From contig NZ_JAGIPZ010000004.1 of the NCBI RefSeq assembly GCF_017814915.1, positions 286,071 through 350,070 on the forward strand: a stretch of DNA of 64,000 bases, written 5' to 3'. Source of the stretch: Herbaspirillum sp. LeCh32-8. GTDB taxonomy: Bacteria > Pseudomonadota > Gammaproteobacteria > Burkholderiales > Burkholderiaceae_D. A model generated the notes under the pieces. It saw nothing but the letters and a program-made list of their open reading frames with translations. It was not told the DNA's origin and did no database searches. This document shows positions 63,711-64,000 of this stretch, piece after piece (position 1 is the stretch's first letter; every line of letters starts with the position of its first letter). Both the position numbers and the translations under genes were made by a program.

Positions 63711-63742
63711 CGACACTGGGTCCCTGCTTTCGCAGGGACGAC
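63711..63742 (+). repeat. REP-like repeat, forward copy (pair 3)
   Basis: CGACACTGGGTCCC, core TGCTTTCGCA, then GGGACGAC. Identical in its outer parts to the copy at 7468. Confidence 0.85.
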
Positions 63743-63890
63743 AGGGAGGAGAGAACTTGAGCCTTCACCTGTTCGAGCTCCTTACCGGCGTCAAGGAAGA
63801 AGGGAAGACAAGACGGCGAAAGGACAGGAGGATGAGAGGATGTGAAGACGGCAACTTGAACCCTCGATTGTTCGAATCCACCTCCTACGT

Positions 63891-63922
63891 GTCGCCCCTG
63901 CGAAAGCAGGGACCCAGCGTCG
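63891..63922 (-). repeat. REP-like repeat, inverted copy (pair 3)
   Basis: GTCGCCCCTGCGAAAGCAGG then GACCCAGCGTCG, the inverted partner, 148 bases from the forward copy. Confidence 0.85.
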
Positions 63923-63956
63923 CTCGTCGCGCCTCACCGATGACCGCGCCAGCAAT

Positions 63957-63983
63957 AAAAAAGCCGCATGCGAACATGCGGCT
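63957..63983 (-). terminator. Terminator of a gene beyond the right edge
   Basis: AGCCGCATG / CATGCGGCT stem, 4-base loop, followed by five or six T on the minus strand. The gene it ends starts to the right of base 64000. Confidence 0.85.
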
Positions 63984-64000
63984 CTTTGGTCTTGCAATAC

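Larger units (their letters stand above)
63568..64000. other. Intergenic region with paired repeats
   Basis: No gene is supported in these 433 bases. They hold an inverted repeat pair (63711-63742 and 63891-63922) and a terminator (63957-63983) for a minus-strand gene lying beyond the window. Confidence 0.7.

Noticed and set aside
63868..63886. TTCGAATCC sequence resembling a tRNA T-loop
   Set aside because: No acceptor, D or anticodon stems could be built around it; it lies between two repeat copies.

Overview
This is a GC-rich, gene-dense stretch of bacterial chromosome. No rRNA, tRNA, CRISPR array, insertion sequence or prophage could be recognised in it. Gene families and gene order point to a betaproteobacterium of the Burkholderiales, most probably Oxalobacteraceae and close to Herbaspirillum. 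The clues are the FmdB-like / DUF502 / aspS cluster, nudB next to an endonuclease-phosphatase gene and clsB, lptM-lysA divergent from cyaY, an HslV of the MEQFHGTT type, and intergenic repeats of the CACTGGGTCCC type. The species call is an inference; no search was run.

Layout. 1-2192: a two-partner secretion pair (tpsB, then the start of tpsA, which leaves the window). 2.7-11.6 kb: a CHASE2 adenylate cyclase, an aldo/keto reductase, a YegD-like Hsp70, a dehydrogenase (SDR) divergent from a LysR regulator, a CDP-diacylglycerol pyrophosphatase, a MarR-like regulator and a small membrane protein. 11.8-17.4 kb: a self-contained TonB operon (exbD, tonB, outer-membrane receptor, exbB, exported phospholipase D-like enzyme) ending in a terminator. 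17.5-22.2 kb: a YheO/DauR-like regulator with a 32-bp dyad over its promoter, a PLP dehydratase, a tautomerase, a VOC protein, a GAF-GGDEF diguanylate cyclase and a small Cys-containing protein. 22.3-34 kb: an EamA exporter, a fatty-acid beta-oxidation operon (TetR, acyl-CoA dehydrogenase, HADH-ECH fusion, thiolase, enoyl-CoA hydratase) interrupted by a DUF559 nuclease-like gene wrapped in palindromic repeats, Hsp15 and a second thiolase. 34-43.5 kb: clsB, a YbhP-like phosphatase, nudB, a LysR/amidohydrolase/MFS module, then aspS, DUF502 and an FmdB-like zinc ribbon. 43.7-47.9 kb: trehalose operon otsB-GH15-otsA. 48-64 kb: a sodium/solute symporter, a membrane coiled-coil protein, lysA-lptM, cyaY, an odd GspG-like pseudopilin, a catecholate-type siderophore receptor, hslVU, putA and an acyltransferase.

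The most unusual features are: (1) the DUF559 gene, whose upstream ribosome-binding region and stop codon both come from flanking copies of one palindromic repeat, and which is preceded by a possible 21-codon leader ORF ending exactly at its ATG; (2) a second repeat family found at three places as inverted pairs, as in REP doublets; (3) the dedicated TonB system joined to an exported phospholipase D-like enzyme; (4) strong operator-like dyads or repeats before the YheO-like regulator, the exbD operon and putA; (5) an orphan GspG-like protein lacking the conserved Glu of pseudopilins.
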